A stretch of DNA of 64,000 nucleotides from Providencia alcalifaciens DSM 30120 (GCF_000173415.1 NZ_ABXW01000053.1:1-64000), one strand, 5' to 3'; positions 1 to 11,427 are shown, numbered from the stretch's first letter. The notes: a model not told the origin generated them from the letters alone. Numbers and translations: made by a program.

Positions 1-92
1 ACTTGGTTACTCGGGTCACATACTTTTGTATGCTTCCCGAGATACCCGCGCTCGCCGCCTTGTTCTAACGTAAATTATTTAGAAGGAAGGCT
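1..92. repeat. Intergenic hairpin element, possible dispersed repeat
   Basis: The stretch has a nested hairpin: outer arms CTCGGG (10-15) and CCCGAG (36-41), inner arms CATAC (19-23) and GTATG (28-32). It is followed by a GCCGCCT and an AAATTATTTAG segment. I recall similar hairpin-plus-AATTATTTAG tails between genes in Yersinia, Proteus and Providencia, but only one copy is visible here, so the repeat status is an inference. It could also simply be the 3' flank or terminator of a gene outside the window. Confidence 0.4.
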
Positions 93-143
93 CTGAGTTA
101 TCATTCTCGTTATTTAGAATGTATGACGGTATAACACCATCAT

Positions 144-169
144 AAAAAAAGGCGCTGGTTAGCGCCTTT
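144..169 (-). terminator. Rho-independent terminator of pepO
   Basis: Arms GGCGCT (151-156) and AGCGCC (161-166) enclose a 4-base loop. On the minus strand the hairpin is followed by a run of seven U residues (A-run 144-150 on the plus strand). It lies just past the pepO stop codon. Confidence 0.85.
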
Positions 170-192
170 ATCTTATAAAACACCAAAAACCA

Positions 193-2226
193 TCACCAAA
201 TCTTAATGCGTTTTTCTGGTGCGAGGTACAGGGCATTATCCTTATCAACGCCGAAAGTGGTATACCAGTCATCGATATTACGGACAACACCATTGGCACG
301 GAACTGATTTGGGCTATGAGGATCGGTGAGGATCTTATTGCGTTCAGATTCCTTATTCGACAACTCTTGCCATGTTCTTGCCCACGAAATAAAGAAACGT
401 TGTAGACCCGTCATACCATCAATAATCGGAGGCTCGCCATTTGGGTAGTTCTCTTTAGCAAATTGTTTATAGGCACTTAGTGCAATGTTTAAGCCGCCTA
501 AATCCCCAATATTTTCGCCGAGAGTTAATTCACCATTCACTTTCTGCCCATCGACAGCAAAGCCATTATACTGATCCACCAATTTGGACGTTTTCTCTTT
601 AAAGTGCTCTTTAGCACTGTCACTCCACCAGTTGCGTAGCTGACCGGTTCCGTCATATAAGCTACCTTGGTCATCAAAGCCATGCCCCATTTCATGACCA
701 ATTACGGCACCAATGGCACCATAGTTATAAGCAGGATCGACATTTGGGTCGAAGAATGGTGCTTGTAAAATGGCAGCAGGGAACACTATTTCATTCTGTA
801 CCGGATTAAAATAAGCATTAATGGTCTGCGGAGTCATGCCCCATTCCCACTTACGTACAGGCTGTCCAATTTTGCTCATGGCATCATTATACGACCATGC
901 TTCCACTTGCTTATAGTTGTCCATCAATGTGTTGGGTTTCAAATTGATTGAACTGAAGTCATTCCATTTATCCGGATAGCCCACTTTGACAGTGAACTGC
1001 TCTAATTTTTTCAGCGCTTCTTGGCGTGTCGGTTCATCCATCCAATCATTATCTTTTAGGCGTGCATTGAAGGTCCCCCGTACATAGCTCACCAAATCTT
1101 GGATTTTCTCTTTTGACTGTGGGTTGAAATATTTCTCCACATAGATCTGTCCAAGAGGTTCACCTTGCAATGCGTTGACAGTTTGCAGTGCACGTTCTTG
1201 GCGAGTTCGTTGTTTCTCAACGCCATTCAGTTTTTTCGAGTAAAAATCGAATCGAGCATCGGATAGGGTTTTGTTTAAATAACTCGCGTGGTCATTCACA
1301 TACTGGAATGTCAGGTAATCTTTCAAGATAGAAACGGGGGTTTTGGCAAAAATTTGTGCCGTTTTTTCTACTGCGGTGTCATTTTCAACGACCACTTTAG
1401 CCAGTTGTTGGTCAGTTAATTTCCAGTGCTGAATAAAGCTATCCCACGCAAAACCATCGGTGAATTTCTTCATTTCGGCTAAGGTCATTGGGTGGTAATT
1501 TTTGATGGTATCGCGTCGTGCTTCAGGACTCCAATGGACTTCAGCAATGGATTTTTCGAGGTTAAAGATCTGTTGTGCTTTTTTCTTAACATCTTTTTCG
1601 CCCGCTAATTTCAAAATAGTCGCAATATAGGCAATATAGTTTTTGCGGATTTCTTTCATTTGCGGCGTGTCGTCAAGGTAGTAATTACGGTTAGGTAACC
1701 CAAGTCCACCTTGTCCAAGATACAAAATATAGGTATCTGGCGCCTTCGCGTCTAAATCGACCCAATAAGACAAGACGGAGGTATAACCTGGCAGTGTCAT
1801 TAGTCGGCTAATATCGTTATGATCTTTCGCTTGAGCAATGGCTGCTAAATCTGCCTTTATCGGTGTTAATCCCGCTTTTTCAATACTGGCTTCATCAAGG
1901 TAGCTTAAATATAAATTACGAATATTTTTCTGATTATGATTCAAGCTGCTTTCTGGGGCTTGCTTCAATTCATCAATGATGGATTGCGTTTGTTTTTCGG
2001 TACTTAAATACAAATCCACGAAGGAGTTAATTCGAGGCATGCCGGTTGGGATCTTGGCGTTATTAATCCAATCATGATTCACGTATTGATAGAAATCATT
2101 ACCCGGCACAATTGAATCGGATAACACAATTTTTTGCTGACCGTAAGATAGCTCTTTCGCTAATAAGTGAGGCGCAAAGGATAGGGTTGATAAACCGACC
2201 ATCATGGCTAAAACTTTTATACGCAT
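193..2226 (-). CDS. pepO: M13 family zinc metallopeptidase (PepO-like), exported
   Basis: This 677-residue protein is a neprilysin-type (M13) metalloendopeptidase, a family that cleaves oligopeptides. The zinc site is plain: HEMGH at about residues 511-515 inside the motif VIGHEMGHGFDDQG, and the third ligand Glu at about 571 in ENIGDLGG. The N-terminus (MRIKVLAMMVGLSTLSFAPHLLA) is a signal peptide with a likely cut after LLA, and no later membrane anchor is visible, so a soluble periplasmic enzyme is inferred. The long N-terminal half matches the usual M13_N domain and the length is normal. It is monocistronic, divergent from cysB, and ends in its own terminator. The physiological substrate cannot be read from sequence. 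Confidence 0.93.
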   Translation of the reverse strand: MRIKVLAMMVGLSTLSFAPHLLAKELSYGQQKIVLSDSIVPGNDFYQYVNHDWINNAKIPTGMPRINSFVDLYLSTEKQTQSIIDELKQAPESSLNHNQKNIRNLYLSYLDEASIEKAGLTPIKADLAAIAQAKDHNDISRLMTLPGYTSVLSYWVDLDAKAPDTYILYLGQGGLGLPNRNYYLDDTPQMKEIRKNYIAYIATILKLAGEKDVKKKAQQIFNLEKSIAEVHWSPEARRDTIKNYHPMTLAEMKKFTDGFAWDSFIQHWKLTDQQLAKVVVENDTAVEKTAQIFAKTPVSILKDYLTFQYVNDHASYLNKTLSDARFDFYSKKLNGVEKQRTRQERALQTVNALQGEPLGQIYVEKYFNPQSKEKIQDLVSYVRGTFNARLKDNDWMDEPTRQEALKKLEQFTVKVGYPDKWNDFSSINLKPNTLMDNYKQVEAWSYNDAMSKIGQPVRKWEWGMTPQTINAYFNPVQNEIVFPAAILQAPFFDPNVDPAYNYGAIGAVIGHEMGHGFDDQGSLYDGTGQLRNWWSDSAKEHFKEKTSKLVDQYNGFAVDGQKVNGELTLGENIGDLGGLNIALSAYKQFAKENYPNGEPPIIDGMTGLQRFFISWARTWQELSNKESERNKILTDPHSPNQFRANGVVRNIDDWYTTFGVDKDNALYLAPEKRIKIW

Positions 2227-2480
2227 CTAGATAACCTCTCTGTAGTCTAAATAGGATGCTCACCGCAAAATGGGAATAAAATTCGCATGCTAATTATTCA
2301 AGCATAGTCGAAGAAAAAAATAATCTGACTTTGCAATACCTTACTTGGGACTGCCTTTTTTTATCAGTGAGATGAAATATTATCATCATACTGTTTATTC
2401 TGATTAGTTTGATGTTATATTGGTTATATATATATTAAACAATATTACTTTTTGTTATATGTAATGTTTTTTAGCTATAG

Positions 2481-3488
<1,008 letters not shown>

Positions 3489-3517
3489 TTGGCACAAAAT
3501 CTATAAAGGAATTGATT

Positions 3518-3547
3518 ATGAGGACTATGATTAATAATACTGCGTAA
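3518..3547 (+). other. Possible 9-codon leader peptide upstream of acnA
   Basis: ATG 3518 is followed by eight further codons (MRTMINNTA) and TAA, with AAAGGA about 7 bases upstream. It sits in the 93-base gap between cysB and acnA. In E. coli the same gap holds small ORFs (ymiA and its neighbour), but this peptide shows no clear likeness to them. It may be chance. Confidence 0.2.
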
Positions 3548-3581
3548 AAAAATAAGGTGATAAAAACGCCAAGGAGGAGTT

Positions 3582-6254
3582 ATGTCGTTGAGTTTGAAAG
3601 CAAACAGTGCAGCAACGCTGAATGTCGGTAACAAACAGTATAATTACTTCAGTCTTGCCCTTGCCGAAAAACAGTTGGGTAGCGGGGCAAGATTACCTAA
3701 GTCCCTCAAAGTTCTTCTCGAAAATTTGTTGCGTCATATCGACGGTAAATCCGTCGTTGACGCCGATCTCCAAGCCATCATTGATTGGCAAAAAAATGCC
3801 CATGCAGATAGAGAAATTGCTTATCGTCCAGCTCGAGTGCTGATGCAAGATTTTACGGGTGTTCCTGCGGTTGTTGACCTTGCTGCGATGCGTGAGGCAG
3901 TTAAATCGTTAGGTGGCAATGTTAATCAAGTGAACCCGTTATCTCCTGTCGATTTAGTCATTGACCACTCCGTGATGGTTGATGAGTTTGGTAATACCCA
4001 AGCGTTTGATGACAACGTTGAAATTGAAATGAAACGCAACCATGAACGTTACCTCTTTTTACGCTGGGGGCAAAAAGCCTTCAACCGTTTTAGAGTGGTG
4101 CCGCCGGGAACGGGGATCTGTCACCAAGTTAACCTTGAATACCTCGGTAAAGCGATTTGGCATGAAGAGGTTGACGGTAAATTAATGGCCTATCCGGACA
4201 CGCTGGTCGGGACAGACTCTCACACCACCATGATCAACGGTCTTGGCGTATTAGGTTGGGGTGTTGGTGGGATTGAGGCAGAAGCCGCGATGCTTGGTCA
4301 GCCCGTTTCTATGCTGATCCCAGACGTTGTAGGCTTTAAACTAACTGGAAAATTGGCAGAAGGGATCACGGCGACTGACTTAGTATTAACTGTGACTCAA
4401 ATGCTGCGTAAACAGGGTGTTGTGGGTAAATTTGTCGAATTCTACGGTGATGGTTTGGCGGATTTACCGTTAGCCGACCGAGCAACTATCGCCAATATGG
4501 CGCCAGAATATGGTGCTACGTGTGGTTTCTTCCCAATTGATGAAATCACATTGTCATACATGAAACTCACTGGACGCCAAGATGATGAAATTGCGCTGGT
4601 GGAAGCCTATAGTAAACAACAAGGTTTATGGCGTCATCAGGGGGATGAGCCAATATTCACCAGTACATTAGCGCTAGACATGGGGACGGTAGAATCTAGC
4701 CTTGCAGGCCCTAAGCGTCCTCAAGACCGTGTTGAGCTGAGCCAAGTACCAAACGCATTCCAAAGCGCTGTGGATTTAGAGCTCAATAAACAGGATAAAC
4801 ATGCACATCCGCGGGTTAATTATCAAGAGCACGAATTTGATCTGACTGATGGCGCAGTTGTGATTGCGGCTATCACATCATGTACTAACACGTCTAACCC
4901 GAGCGTTTTAATGGCGGCAGGGTTGCTGGCGAAAAAAGCCGTAGAAAAAGGGTTGATGCGCCAACCGTGGGTTAAATCTTCTTTGGCTCCAGGTTCTAAA
5001 GTGGTGACTGATTACCTCAAATTGGCAGGATTAACCCCTTATCTTGATCAATTAGGTTTTAACCTTGTGGGCTATGGCTGTACAACCTGTATTGGTAACT
5101 CTGGTCCGTTACCTGCGCCTATTGAGGAGGCAATTAAACAGTCTGATTTGACGGTCGGTGCAGTGCTTTCAGGTAACCGTAACTTTGAAGGACGTATCCA
5201 TCCGCTCGTTAAAACTAACTGGTTAGCATCACCACCATTGGTGGTTGCCTATGCGCTTGCGGGTAATATGCACGTTAACTTAAAAACTGATCCATTAGGC
5301 ATGGATAAACAAGGACAGCCTGTCTATCTAAAAGACATTTGGCCATCCAGCGCGGAAATTGCCAGTGCAGTTGAGAAAGTCAAAACGGATATGTTCCATA
5401 AGGAATATAATGCGGTATTTGAAGGGGATGAAGCATGGCGAGCGCTGAATGTGGAAAGTTCTTCAACGTATCACTGGCAAGGGAATTCGACCTATATCCG
5501 CCACCCGCCATTTTTTGAAAATATGCCCGCCCAGCCTAAACCTGTTGCTGATATTCATGGTGCGAGCATTCTCGCAATTCTTGGGGATTCGGTGACAACA
5601 GACCATATTTCTCCAGCGGGAAATATTAAGAAGGACAGTCCTGCTGGGCGTTACTTGCAGGAGCATGGTGTTGCGGTAGCAGACTTCAACTCTTATGGTT
5701 CCCGTCGTGGTAACCATGAAGTGATGATGCGAGGAACCTTTGCCAACATCCGTATTCGTAATGAAATGGTACCCGGTGTTGAAGGTGGCTATACCGTGCA
5801 TATTCCAACGGGTAAACAAATGGCTATTTTTGATGCCGCGATGCTATACCAGCAAGAGAAGCGTCCATTAGCCATTATTGCAGGTAAAGAATACGGGTCA
5901 GGCTCTAGTCGAGATTGGGCTGCAAAAGGCACTAATCTACTGGGGGTTCGCGTAGTAATAGCCGAATCTTATGAACGTATTCACCGCTCTAACTTAATTG
6001 GAATGGGGGTGATCCCATTAGAATTTACCGGCGGTGAAACGCGCAAAAGTTTAGGCTTAAAAGGTGACGAACGTATTGACGTGGTAGGGCTTCAATCTTT
6101 AAGCCCAAGCCAAGATCTTAAGGTGACAATTACGTATGGTAATGGTGAGGTGAAAGAGATTAAAACTCGCTGCCGGATTGATACGGCGACCGAAATGGAA
6201 TATTACCGACATGGTGGGATCTTACATTATGTGATCCGCCAAATGCTCAATTAA
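3582..6254 (+). CDS. acnA: Aconitate hydratase A (aconitase)
   Basis: AcnA interconverts citrate and isocitrate through cis-aconitate in the TCA cycle. It is the stationary-phase and stress-resistant aconitase, and its apo-form can bind mRNA. The 890-residue protein has the expected length. The three 4Fe-4S cysteines are in [12 protein letters not shown] (about residue 437) and [14 protein letters not shown] (about 503 and 506). The substrate-binding [17 protein letters not shown] motif lies in the C-terminal swivel domain. A strong AAGGAGGAG ribosome site stands about 6 bases before ATG 3582. The gene follows cysB and ends in a good terminator. In E. coli acnA is SoxRS-responsive; no SoxS box was verified here. 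Confidence 0.97.
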   Translation: MSLSLKANSAATLNVGNKQYNYFSLALAEKQLGSGARLPKSLKVLLENLLRHIDGKSVVDADLQAIIDWQKNAHADREIAYRPARVLMQDFTGVPAVVDLAAMREAVKSLGGNVNQVNPLSPVDLVIDHSVMVDEFGNTQAFDDNVEIEMKRNHERYLFLRWGQKAFNRFRVVPPGTGICHQVNLEYLGKAIWHEEVDGKLMAYPDTLVGTDSHTTMINGLGVLGWGVGGIEAEAAMLGQPVSMLIPDVVGFKLTGKLAEGITATDLVLTVTQMLRKQGVVGKFVEFYGDGLADLPLADRATIANMAPEYGATCGFFPIDEITLSYMKLTGRQDDEIALVEAYSKQQGLWRHQGDEPIFTSTLALDMGTVESSLAGPKRPQDRVELSQVPNAFQSAVDLELNKQDKHAHPRVNYQEHEFDLTDGAVVIAAITSCTNTSNPSVLMAAGLLAKKAVEKGLMRQPWVKSSLAPGSKVVTDYLKLAGLTPYLDQLGFNLVGYGCTTCIGNSGPLPAPIEEAIKQSDLTVGAVLSGNRNFEGRIHPLVKTNWLASPPLVVAYALAGNMHVNLKTDPLGMDKQGQPVYLKDIWPSSAEIASAVEKVKTDMFHKEYNAVFEGDEAWRALNVESSSTYHWQGNSTYIRHPPFFENMPAQPKPVADIHGASILAILGDSVTTDHISPAGNIKKDSPAGRYLQEHGVAVADFNSYGSRRGNHEVMMRGTFANIRIRNEMVPGVEGGYTVHIPTGKQMAIFDAAMLYQQEKRPLAIIAGKEYGSGSSRDWAAKGTNLLGVRVVIAESYERIHRSNLIGMGVIPLEFTGGETRKSLGLKGDERIDVVGLQSLSPSQDLKVTITYGNGEVKEIKTRCRIDTATEMEYYRHGGILHYVIRQMLN

Positions 6255-6265
6255 CGTTCGTTTAT

Positions 6266-6297
6266 AACGCCTGCGATTGTTATCGCGGGCGTTTTTT
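6266..6297 (+). terminator. Rho-independent terminator of acnA
   Basis: A 12-base stem (AACGCCTGCGAT against ATCGCGGGCGTT, one wobble pair) with a TGTT loop is followed by TTTTT. Confidence 0.9.
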
Positions 6298-6440
6298 CTT
6301 TATTAATGCTTAATATTGTTATTTCTCAAGTTTTTTAGCCAGCTTCTCAGCTATTGTGGTAGTCAGTATTCAGAAAAAGTTCAGTAGTTTGATGGAATGA
6401 TGTGACCGCATTTATCGAAAATAGCGTAAAGGAAATTAAT

Positions 6441-6890
6441 ATGGCGATTATCAATGAAACTGATTTTTTCAAGGGTGCATTGTGGGCAGCAGACATTTTA
6501 TTAAGTACGACACATTGTGCCGGTGCTAATGATGAAGTTCGTGACATTTTAGAACATATTCCGAACCTATATTCCGTTGTAATGAGAACGCCAGAAACGG
6601 AAGTTCATGATTTAAGATTATATGCAGATAAAGAATTCCCATTAGGTCTAAATGCGGAATACACCGCAATTTCTATTGCACCGTTAAAAGATTTTTTTGA
6701 TATTTTGCCTGTTACTGAGCATGAGCTTGATTGTGAAACGATGGATATTGAAACGTGGGGCGTGGTGGCAGACCTTACGAATGGTAAAAAAGATCTCCTG
6801 ATTGCTGGGTTATTATCTCCAGAAACGGCGCAAATGTATGCAGACCGTTTATCTGAGCAGCTCGCTTTTCAACAAAAGAAGGCGAGTTAA
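6441..6890 (+). CDS. Conserved hypothetical small acidic protein
   Basis: I do not recognise this 149-residue protein. It starts MAIINETDFFKGALWAADIL, is acidic, lacks a signal peptide or membrane segment, and looks like a soluble cytoplasmic alpha/beta protein. A GTG at 6402 is in frame, but ATG 6441 has AAAGGA about 7 bases upstream and removes a weak N-terminal stretch, so I prefer it. It stands alone between acnA and hemB, with terminators on both sides. In E. coli this interval is occupied by other genes. Codon use looks native and the sequence is intact. No function is proposed. Confidence 0.75.
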   Translation: MAIINETDFFKGALWAADILLSTTHCAGANDEVRDILEHIPNLYSVVMRTPETEVHDLRLYADKEFPLGLNAEYTAISIAPLKDFFDILPVTEHELDCETMDIETWGVVADLTNGKKDLLIAGLLSPETAQMYADRLSEQLAFQQKKAS

Positions 6891-6928
6891 CTAGCAAGTT
6901 GTTTAATAATTAAGCTAAAATGAACGAA

Positions 6929-6967
6929 AACGCCGATACTGTATTTATATCCAGTATCGGCGTTTTT
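6929..6967. terminator. Bidirectional terminator between the 6441 gene and hemB
   Basis: Arms AACGCCGATACTG and CAGTATCGGCGTT (13 bases, perfect) flank a short AT-rich loop, with T-runs on the plus strand and A-rich sequence on the other side. It can serve both convergent genes. Confidence 0.9.
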
Positions 6968-6984
6968 TCTATCTAAATAATAAA

Positions 6985-7962
6985 TTATAAGATTTTATTT
7001 TCTGCTAATTGCAGTGCGAAATAGGTAAAGATTAAGTCAGCACCTGCACGTTTGATAGCACCTAAGCTTTCCAGTGTCACGCGTGTTTCATCAATTGCTC
7101 CCGCTTGGGCTGCAAATTTGATCATGGCGTATTCACCGCTGACTTGGTAAGCCCCGATCGGTAATTGAGTGCATTCGCGTAGGTCTCGGATGATATCCAA
7201 ATAGGCACCTGCCGGTTTCACCATGAGTGCATCTGCACCTTCTTGCATATCGATGAGAGACTCATGTAGCGCTTCGCGGCGGTTCATTGGGTTCATTTGG
7301 TAAGTTTTACGATCACCTTTTAAGCATGAACCCGCTGCGTCACGGAATGGACCATACAGGGCAGAGGCGAATTTAGTGGAATAAGACATGATTGCGGTAT
7401 CTGTAAATCCAGCCGCATCCAGCGCATGGCGGATAGCGGCAACTTGCCCATCCATTGCTGCGGATGGCGCAATAAAATCAGCACCTGCACGTGCCGCAGC
7501 AACCGCTTGTAGACCCAAATTATGGATAGTCTGATCGTTATCAACAACGTCACCATGCATCACACCGCAATGCCCATGAGAAGTATATTCACAGAAACAG
7601 GTGTCTGACATTACAATCATTTCTGGGACTGTCTCTTTACAGATGCGAGACATACGTGCCACCAGGCCATTTTCTTGCCATGCATCGCTACCATTTTCAT
7701 CTAAGTGATGGGAAACGCCAAATGTCATCACAGATTTAATGCCCGCTTTGGCAATACGCTCAATTTCATGCGCTAAACGTTTCTCTGGGATACGAACTAC
7801 GCCTGGCATACTGGCGATAGGGGCGTAATCGTCTAAACCTTCTTCAACAAAGATAGGTAAACATAAATCATTAATGGAGAGATGGGTTTCTTGGAATAGG
7901 TCGCGGAATTGTTCACTTTTACGCAGTCTTCTCATGCGTTGGATGGAATGCAGGTTATTCAC
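6985..7962 (-). CDS. hemB: Delta-aminolevulinic acid dehydratase (porphobilinogen synthase)
   Basis: HemB condenses two molecules of 5-aminolevulinate into porphobilinogen, the second common step of tetrapyrrole synthesis in the cytoplasm. The 325-residue product has the full TIM-barrel family length. Two Schiff-base lysines are visible, in [20 protein letters not shown] and in [11 protein letters not shown], and the cysteine cluster [14 protein letters not shown] marks the zinc-dependent form. The N-terminal arm ([18 protein letters not shown]) is typical. ATG 7962 has GGAGAT just upstream on the minus strand. It is monocistronic, convergent with the unknown gene at 6441. Confidence 0.96.
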   Translation of the reverse strand: MNNLHSIQRMRRLRKSEQFRDLFQETHLSINDLCLPIFVEEGLDDYAPIASMPGVVRIPEKRLAHEIERIAKAGIKSVMTFGVSHHLDENGSDAWQENGLVARMSRICKETVPEMIVMSDTCFCEYTSHGHCGVMHGDVVDNDQTIHNLGLQAVAAARAGADFIAPSAAMDGQVAAIRHALDAAGFTDTAIMSYSTKFASALYGPFRDAAGSCLKGDRKTYQMNPMNRREALHESLIDMQEGADALMVKPAGAYLDIIRDLRECTQLPIGAYQVSGEYAMIKFAAQAGAIDETRVTLESLGAIKRAGADLIFTYFALQLAENKIL

Positions 7963-8168
7963 ACTATCTCCTTGGTAGACGAAAAATAGACATTTCCCAT
8001 TCGGATTATTATGTGGGAATGTTCCACTCTCATTTTTCGATGTATTAAATAATGAATGGTATTAAATTGCGAACAGTATAAACCTTATAAAAAGAATGTG
8101 AATATAACATCCGTCAAATGTTATGGATTCAAGTGTTATGGTAACAATGGGAATTAAGACAAGATAAT

Positions 8169-8193
8169 AGGAAGAGCGCGGAACACTCTTCCT
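8169..8193 (-). terminator. Probable terminator hairpin of ribA
   Basis: Perfect arms AGGAAGAG (8169-8176) and CTCTTCCT (8186-8193) lie just past the ribA stop. The following U-tract on the minus strand is interrupted, so strength is uncertain. Confidence 0.55.
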
Positions 8194-8209
8194 GATTGAG
8201 ATAGATTAA

Positions 8210-8806
8210 TTATTGGTGCTTAAATAACATATGACCCATTTTTTGTGCTTTTACATCTAAATAATGTTCGTTGCTAGGATTTCGTCCAACAATTAATGGC
8301 ACACGCTCAACCACATTGATGCCAGCTTCACGCATAATGTCGATTTTTTTCGGGTTATTCGTCAGTAAACGGACTTCATTTATCCCCAATAATTTATACA
8401 TATCAGAGCACAGGGTAAAATCACGTTCATCGGCTTTAAACCCTAATTTTAGGTTAGCTTCAACGGTATCTAAACCTTGGTCTTGCAACGCATATGCACG
8501 GATTTTGTTCAGTAATCCTATGTTGCGGCCTTCTTGGCGGTGATACAGGAGCACCCCTCGACCTTCTTCACTAATTTGCTTGAGCGCAGCTTCTAACTGA
8601 AAACCACAGTCACAACGTAAACTAAATAATGCATCGCCAGTTAAGCATTCGGAATGAATTCGACTGAGTATTGGCGTTGCGCCTGAAATATCACCAAAAA
8701 TGAGAGCAACATGGTCATGACCGGTTGCGATTTCCTCAAACCCTACCATTAGGAATTCACCGAAAGGGGTAGGTAGTTTGGCTTCGGCAATACGTTTTAG
8801 CTGCAT
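8210..8806 (-). CDS. ribA: GTP cyclohydrolase II
   Basis: RibA opens GTP to 2,5-diamino-6-ribosylamino-pyrimidinone phosphate, the first step of riboflavin synthesis. The zinc ligands are seen as [15 protein letters not shown] (C-x10-C-x-C), and [13 protein letters not shown] carries the catalytic region. I place the start at ATG 8806 ([16 protein letters not shown]), which aligns with the 196-residue E. coli protein. ATG 8818 would add MKEN and cannot be excluded, since neither has a strong ribosome site. The gene is divergent from pgpB, the same arrangement as in E. coli. Confidence 0.95.
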   Translation of the reverse strand: MQLKRIAEAKLPTPFGEFLMVGFEEIATGHDHVALIFGDISGATPILSRIHSECLTGDALFSLRCDCGFQLEAALKQISEEGRGVLLYHRQEGRNIGLLNKIRAYALQDQGLDTVEANLKLGFKADERDFTLCSDMYKLLGINEVRLLTNNPKKIDIMREAGINVVERVPLIVGRNPSNEHYLDVKAQKMGHMLFKHQ

Positions 8807-9020
8807 ATTTTCTTTCATTAGTTAAAGTAACTCTTGCTGAATTAAACACGTAAATCGATATAGTTACTAAAGTTAAATATATCGATGCTATATGACGTTT
8901 GCATATAGAGTCCGGCATTCTTTGCACACAGCCGACGCTGTACTACTATAACAGAGATATTACAAGGTCATGCGAAATTTGTTTATTAGGGAATAATTTA
9001 AAACTTAAGGATCATTCTAG

Positions 9021-9731
9021 ATGAGAAAGAGCGCTTATATTATTGCAATAAGTGTTATTTTTTTGCTATTACCGCCGATAGCTATGATAGTGACAGGCTG
9101 GCACTGGTCGCCAGAACAGCAACCGTCGATGAAATGGCTTCTTTGGCTAACGGATAGCGCAGGGCTACCGTATAGCTATATTACCTTCGTGTTCTTAACG
9201 TTATTAACGCTGGTGGTATTTCGTCATCAACGAAGCCAATGGCTGAAACTGTTGGTCATCATTTTGCTCTGTATTCTTGGTGCGCAAGGTGTTAAATCTT
9301 TGATGAAAAGTTCTTTTCAAGAACCAAGACCTTATGTGATGTGGCTGGAGAAGACTGCCCAAATCCCTCATCAAGTCTTCTATAATTTAAAACGTGGAGA
9401 ACGCGCGGATTTAATCAAGAATAGCGTGAAGTCGAATTCTCTGATTCCGAAATGGCAACGTCAGCATTGGCAAGTAGAAACGGGCTATTCTTTCCCTTCT
9501 GGCCATATGTTATTTGCGGCCGCTTGGGCGTTATTATTAATGGCACTGTTCTGGCAACAGCGTCAGTATATATTGGGGATCGGGTTATTGTGTTGGGCTG
9601 AAGGGATTGGACTCAGTCGGATGTTACTCGGTATGCATTGGCCAATAGATATTATTACGTCGACACTTATTAGTGCACTTTTTGCGCTTTTAGGCTGTTG
9701 GATATATCAATCTCGGTTATTCGAGAAATGA
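9021..9731 (+). CDS. pgpB: Phosphatidylglycerophosphatase B (PAP2 family)
   Basis: PgpB is an inner-membrane lipid phosphatase acting on phosphatidylglycerophosphate, phosphatidate and undecaprenyl pyrophosphate. The 236-residue protein has about six hydrophobic segments and the complete three-part PAP2 signature: KSSFQEPRP (K-x6-RP), SFPSGH, and SRMLLGMHWPIDI (SR-x5-H-x3-D). The catalytic histidines are therefore present. ATG 9021 follows AAGGATCATTCTAG, a usable ribosome site. It lies upstream of lapA-lapB with about 150 bases between, and divergent from ribA, matching E. coli order. Confidence 0.93.
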   Translation: MRKSAYIIAISVIFLLLPPIAMIVTGWHWSPEQQPSMKWLLWLTDSAGLPYSYITFVFLTLLTLVVFRHQRSQWLKLLVIILLCILGAQGVKSLMKSSFQEPRPYVMWLEKTAQIPHQVFYNLKRGERADLIKNSVKSNSLIPKWQRQHWQVETGYSFPSGHMLFAAAWALLLMALFWQQRQYILGIGLLCWAEGIGLSRMLLGMHWPIDIITSTLISALFALLGCWIYQSRLFEK

Positions 9732-9885
9732 ATTTCACGCCGATCGAGTTATTCTGATGAAAAAGGGCGGTTTTTAGTGCGATTGGAATGGTGAAGTTAA
9801 TAATTTACTTTGTCTGAATGCGCTGAAAATGCTACCTTATCAGCGATATGTTTTGGAACGATAAGAACTGATAACGGGAAAAAAT

Positions 9886-10203
9886 GTGAAATACTTTCTG
9901 ATTTTATTACTAGCGGTCGCTGTTTTTATTGTGTCGATTACGCTAGGTTCAAGCAATGATCAGGTTATTACATTTAACTACCTGATTGCAAAAGGGGATT
10001 TTTCGTTATCCTCGTTACTTGCAACCTTGTTTGGTGTCGGTTTTGTGCTGGGGTGGCTGGTGTGTGCGGTGTTTTATTTGCGTACCATTGTTAGCCTTAA
10101 GAATGCACGTCGTAAAATTAGACGTTTAGAATCACAATTGGGTGCTGGAGAGAAGACCATTTCTGACTCAACCGAATTAGTGACAGCTCAGAACAAGGAA
10201 TAA
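9886..10203 (+). CDS. lapA: Lipopolysaccharide assembly protein A
   Basis: LapA (YciS) is a small inner-membrane protein that works with LapB in lipopolysaccharide assembly and in control of LpxC proteolysis by FtsH. The 105 residues show two transmembrane helices (about 3-22 and 42-66) and a C-terminal coiled-coil tail rich in Arg, Lys and Glu (LKNARRKIRRLESQLG). The start is GTG 9886, preceded by AACGGGA. The ATG two bases earlier runs straight into TGA, so it cannot be the start. lapB begins 6 bases after the stop, so the two genes form an operon. Confidence 0.93.
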   Translation: MKYFLILLLAVAVFIVSITLGSSNDQVITFNYLIAKGDFSLSSLLATLFGVGFVLGWLVCAVFYLRTIVSLKNARRKIRRLESQLGAGEKTISDSTELVTAQNKE

Positions 10204-10209
10204 TCCTCA

Positions 10210-11382
10210 ATGTTCGAGTTGCTTTTTCTGTTGCTACCTGTTGCCGCGGCCTACGGCTGGTACATGGGGCGCAGAAGTGCTCAGCAAGATAAGCAGCAGC
10301 ACGCTAATCGCTTGTCACGCGACTATGTGACAGGCGTGAACTTCCTATTATCAAATCAACAAGATAAAGCGGTTGATTTGTTTCTCGAAATGCTAAAAAC
10401 AGAAGATAGCTCCGCGTTTGAAGCTCATCTGACGTTAGGTAATTTATTCCGTTCTCGCGGTGAAGTCGAGCGAGCTATTCGTATTCACCAGTCGCTGGTG
10501 GAAAGTGCCGCACTCTCATTTGAACAACGCTTGTTAGCAACTCAGCAGCTGGGTCGTGATTATATGACCGCGGGGGTGTATGACCGTGCTGAAAATATGT
10601 TTCAACAGCTTACTGATGAAGTGGATTTTAAGCAGAGCGCGTTGCAATCATTATTGTCGATTTATCAATTAACCAGTGATTGGGGTAAAGCCATTGAAAC
10701 GGCGACAAAATTGGTAAAATTAGGCTCAGAAGAGTTACGTGAGCAAATTGCCCATTTTTACTGTGAATTAGCCACTCAAGAATTGGCGAGTGATGATATT
10801 GACGAAGCTCTAAGCTTGCTAAATAAAGGTGAGCAGGCTGATAAAAATTGCGCACGAGTTTCGATTATGAAAGGGCGCATTTTTATTGAGCAAGGTAACT
10901 ATGAGAAAGCCATTGCAGCATTAGTGCAGGTTTATCATCAAGACAGAGAATTGGTATCTGAAACATTGCCATTACTGTATGAATGTTATCGACATACAGG
11001 GCTGGCCGACGGCTGGGAAGCCTATTTACGACAATGTGTTGATGGAAATACTGGGGCTATTGCCGAGTTATATCTCGCCGATATTATCGTTGAAAAGCAA
11101 AACCACGAAGCCGCGGCGAGTTACATCAATGACCAAATTCAGCGTCATCCAACTATGCGTTTATTCTACCGTTTGATGGATTACCATCTGGCGGAAGCGG
11201 AAGAAGGTCGAGCGAAAGAGAGCTTGATCTTGCTGCGTAAAATGGTGGGTGAACAAATTCGAACCAAACCTGATTATCGTTGCCACAAATGTGGTTTTAC
11301 CTCCCGTTCGCTCTATTGGCACTGTCCATCTTGTCGCTCTTGGGACACCATTAAGCCGATTCGTGGACTGGATGGTCAGTGA
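10210..11382 (+). CDS. lapB: Lipopolysaccharide assembly protein B
   Basis: LapB (YciM) is an inner-membrane-anchored tetratricopeptide protein that hands LpxC to the FtsH protease and organises LPS biosynthesis. The 390-residue product has an N-terminal membrane anchor (MFELLFLLLPVAAAYGWYMG), a series of TPR units from about residue 35 to 340, and a C-terminal rubredoxin-like metal knuckle CHKCGF...CPSC. Length matches the 389-residue E. coli protein. It is translationally close to lapA. A perfect matS motif overlaps its stop codon. Confidence 0.96.
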   Translation: MFELLFLLLPVAAAYGWYMGRRSAQQDKQQHANRLSRDYVTGVNFLLSNQQDKAVDLFLEMLKTEDSSAFEAHLTLGNLFRSRGEVERAIRIHQSLVESAALSFEQRLLATQQLGRDYMTAGVYDRAENMFQQLTDEVDFKQSALQSLLSIYQLTSDWGKAIETATKLVKLGSEELREQIAHFYCELATQELASDDIDEALSLLNKGEQADKNCARVSIMKGRIFIEQGNYEKAIAALVQVYHQDRELVSETLPLLYECYRHTGLADGWEAYLRQCVDGNTGAIAELYLADIIVEKQNHEAAASYINDQIQRHPTMRLFYRLMDYHLAEAEEGRAKESLILLRKMVGEQIRTKPDYRCHKCGFTSRSLYWHCPSCRSWDTIKPIRGLDGQ

Positions 11383-11391
11383 CAGTGTCAC
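11379..11391. other. matS site (MatP binding), exact consensus
   Basis: GTGACAGTGTCAC fits the MatP consensus GTGACRNYGTCAC at every fixed position. MatP organises the Ter macrodomain in Enterobacterales and Vibrio. The site overlaps the lapB stop codon (TGA 11380-11382). Its presence agrees with tus, Ter and dif in the same window. Confidence 0.85.
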
Positions 11392-11427
11392 TTTTAATTT
11401 CTGATAATATTCAATAAAGGCTATGAA

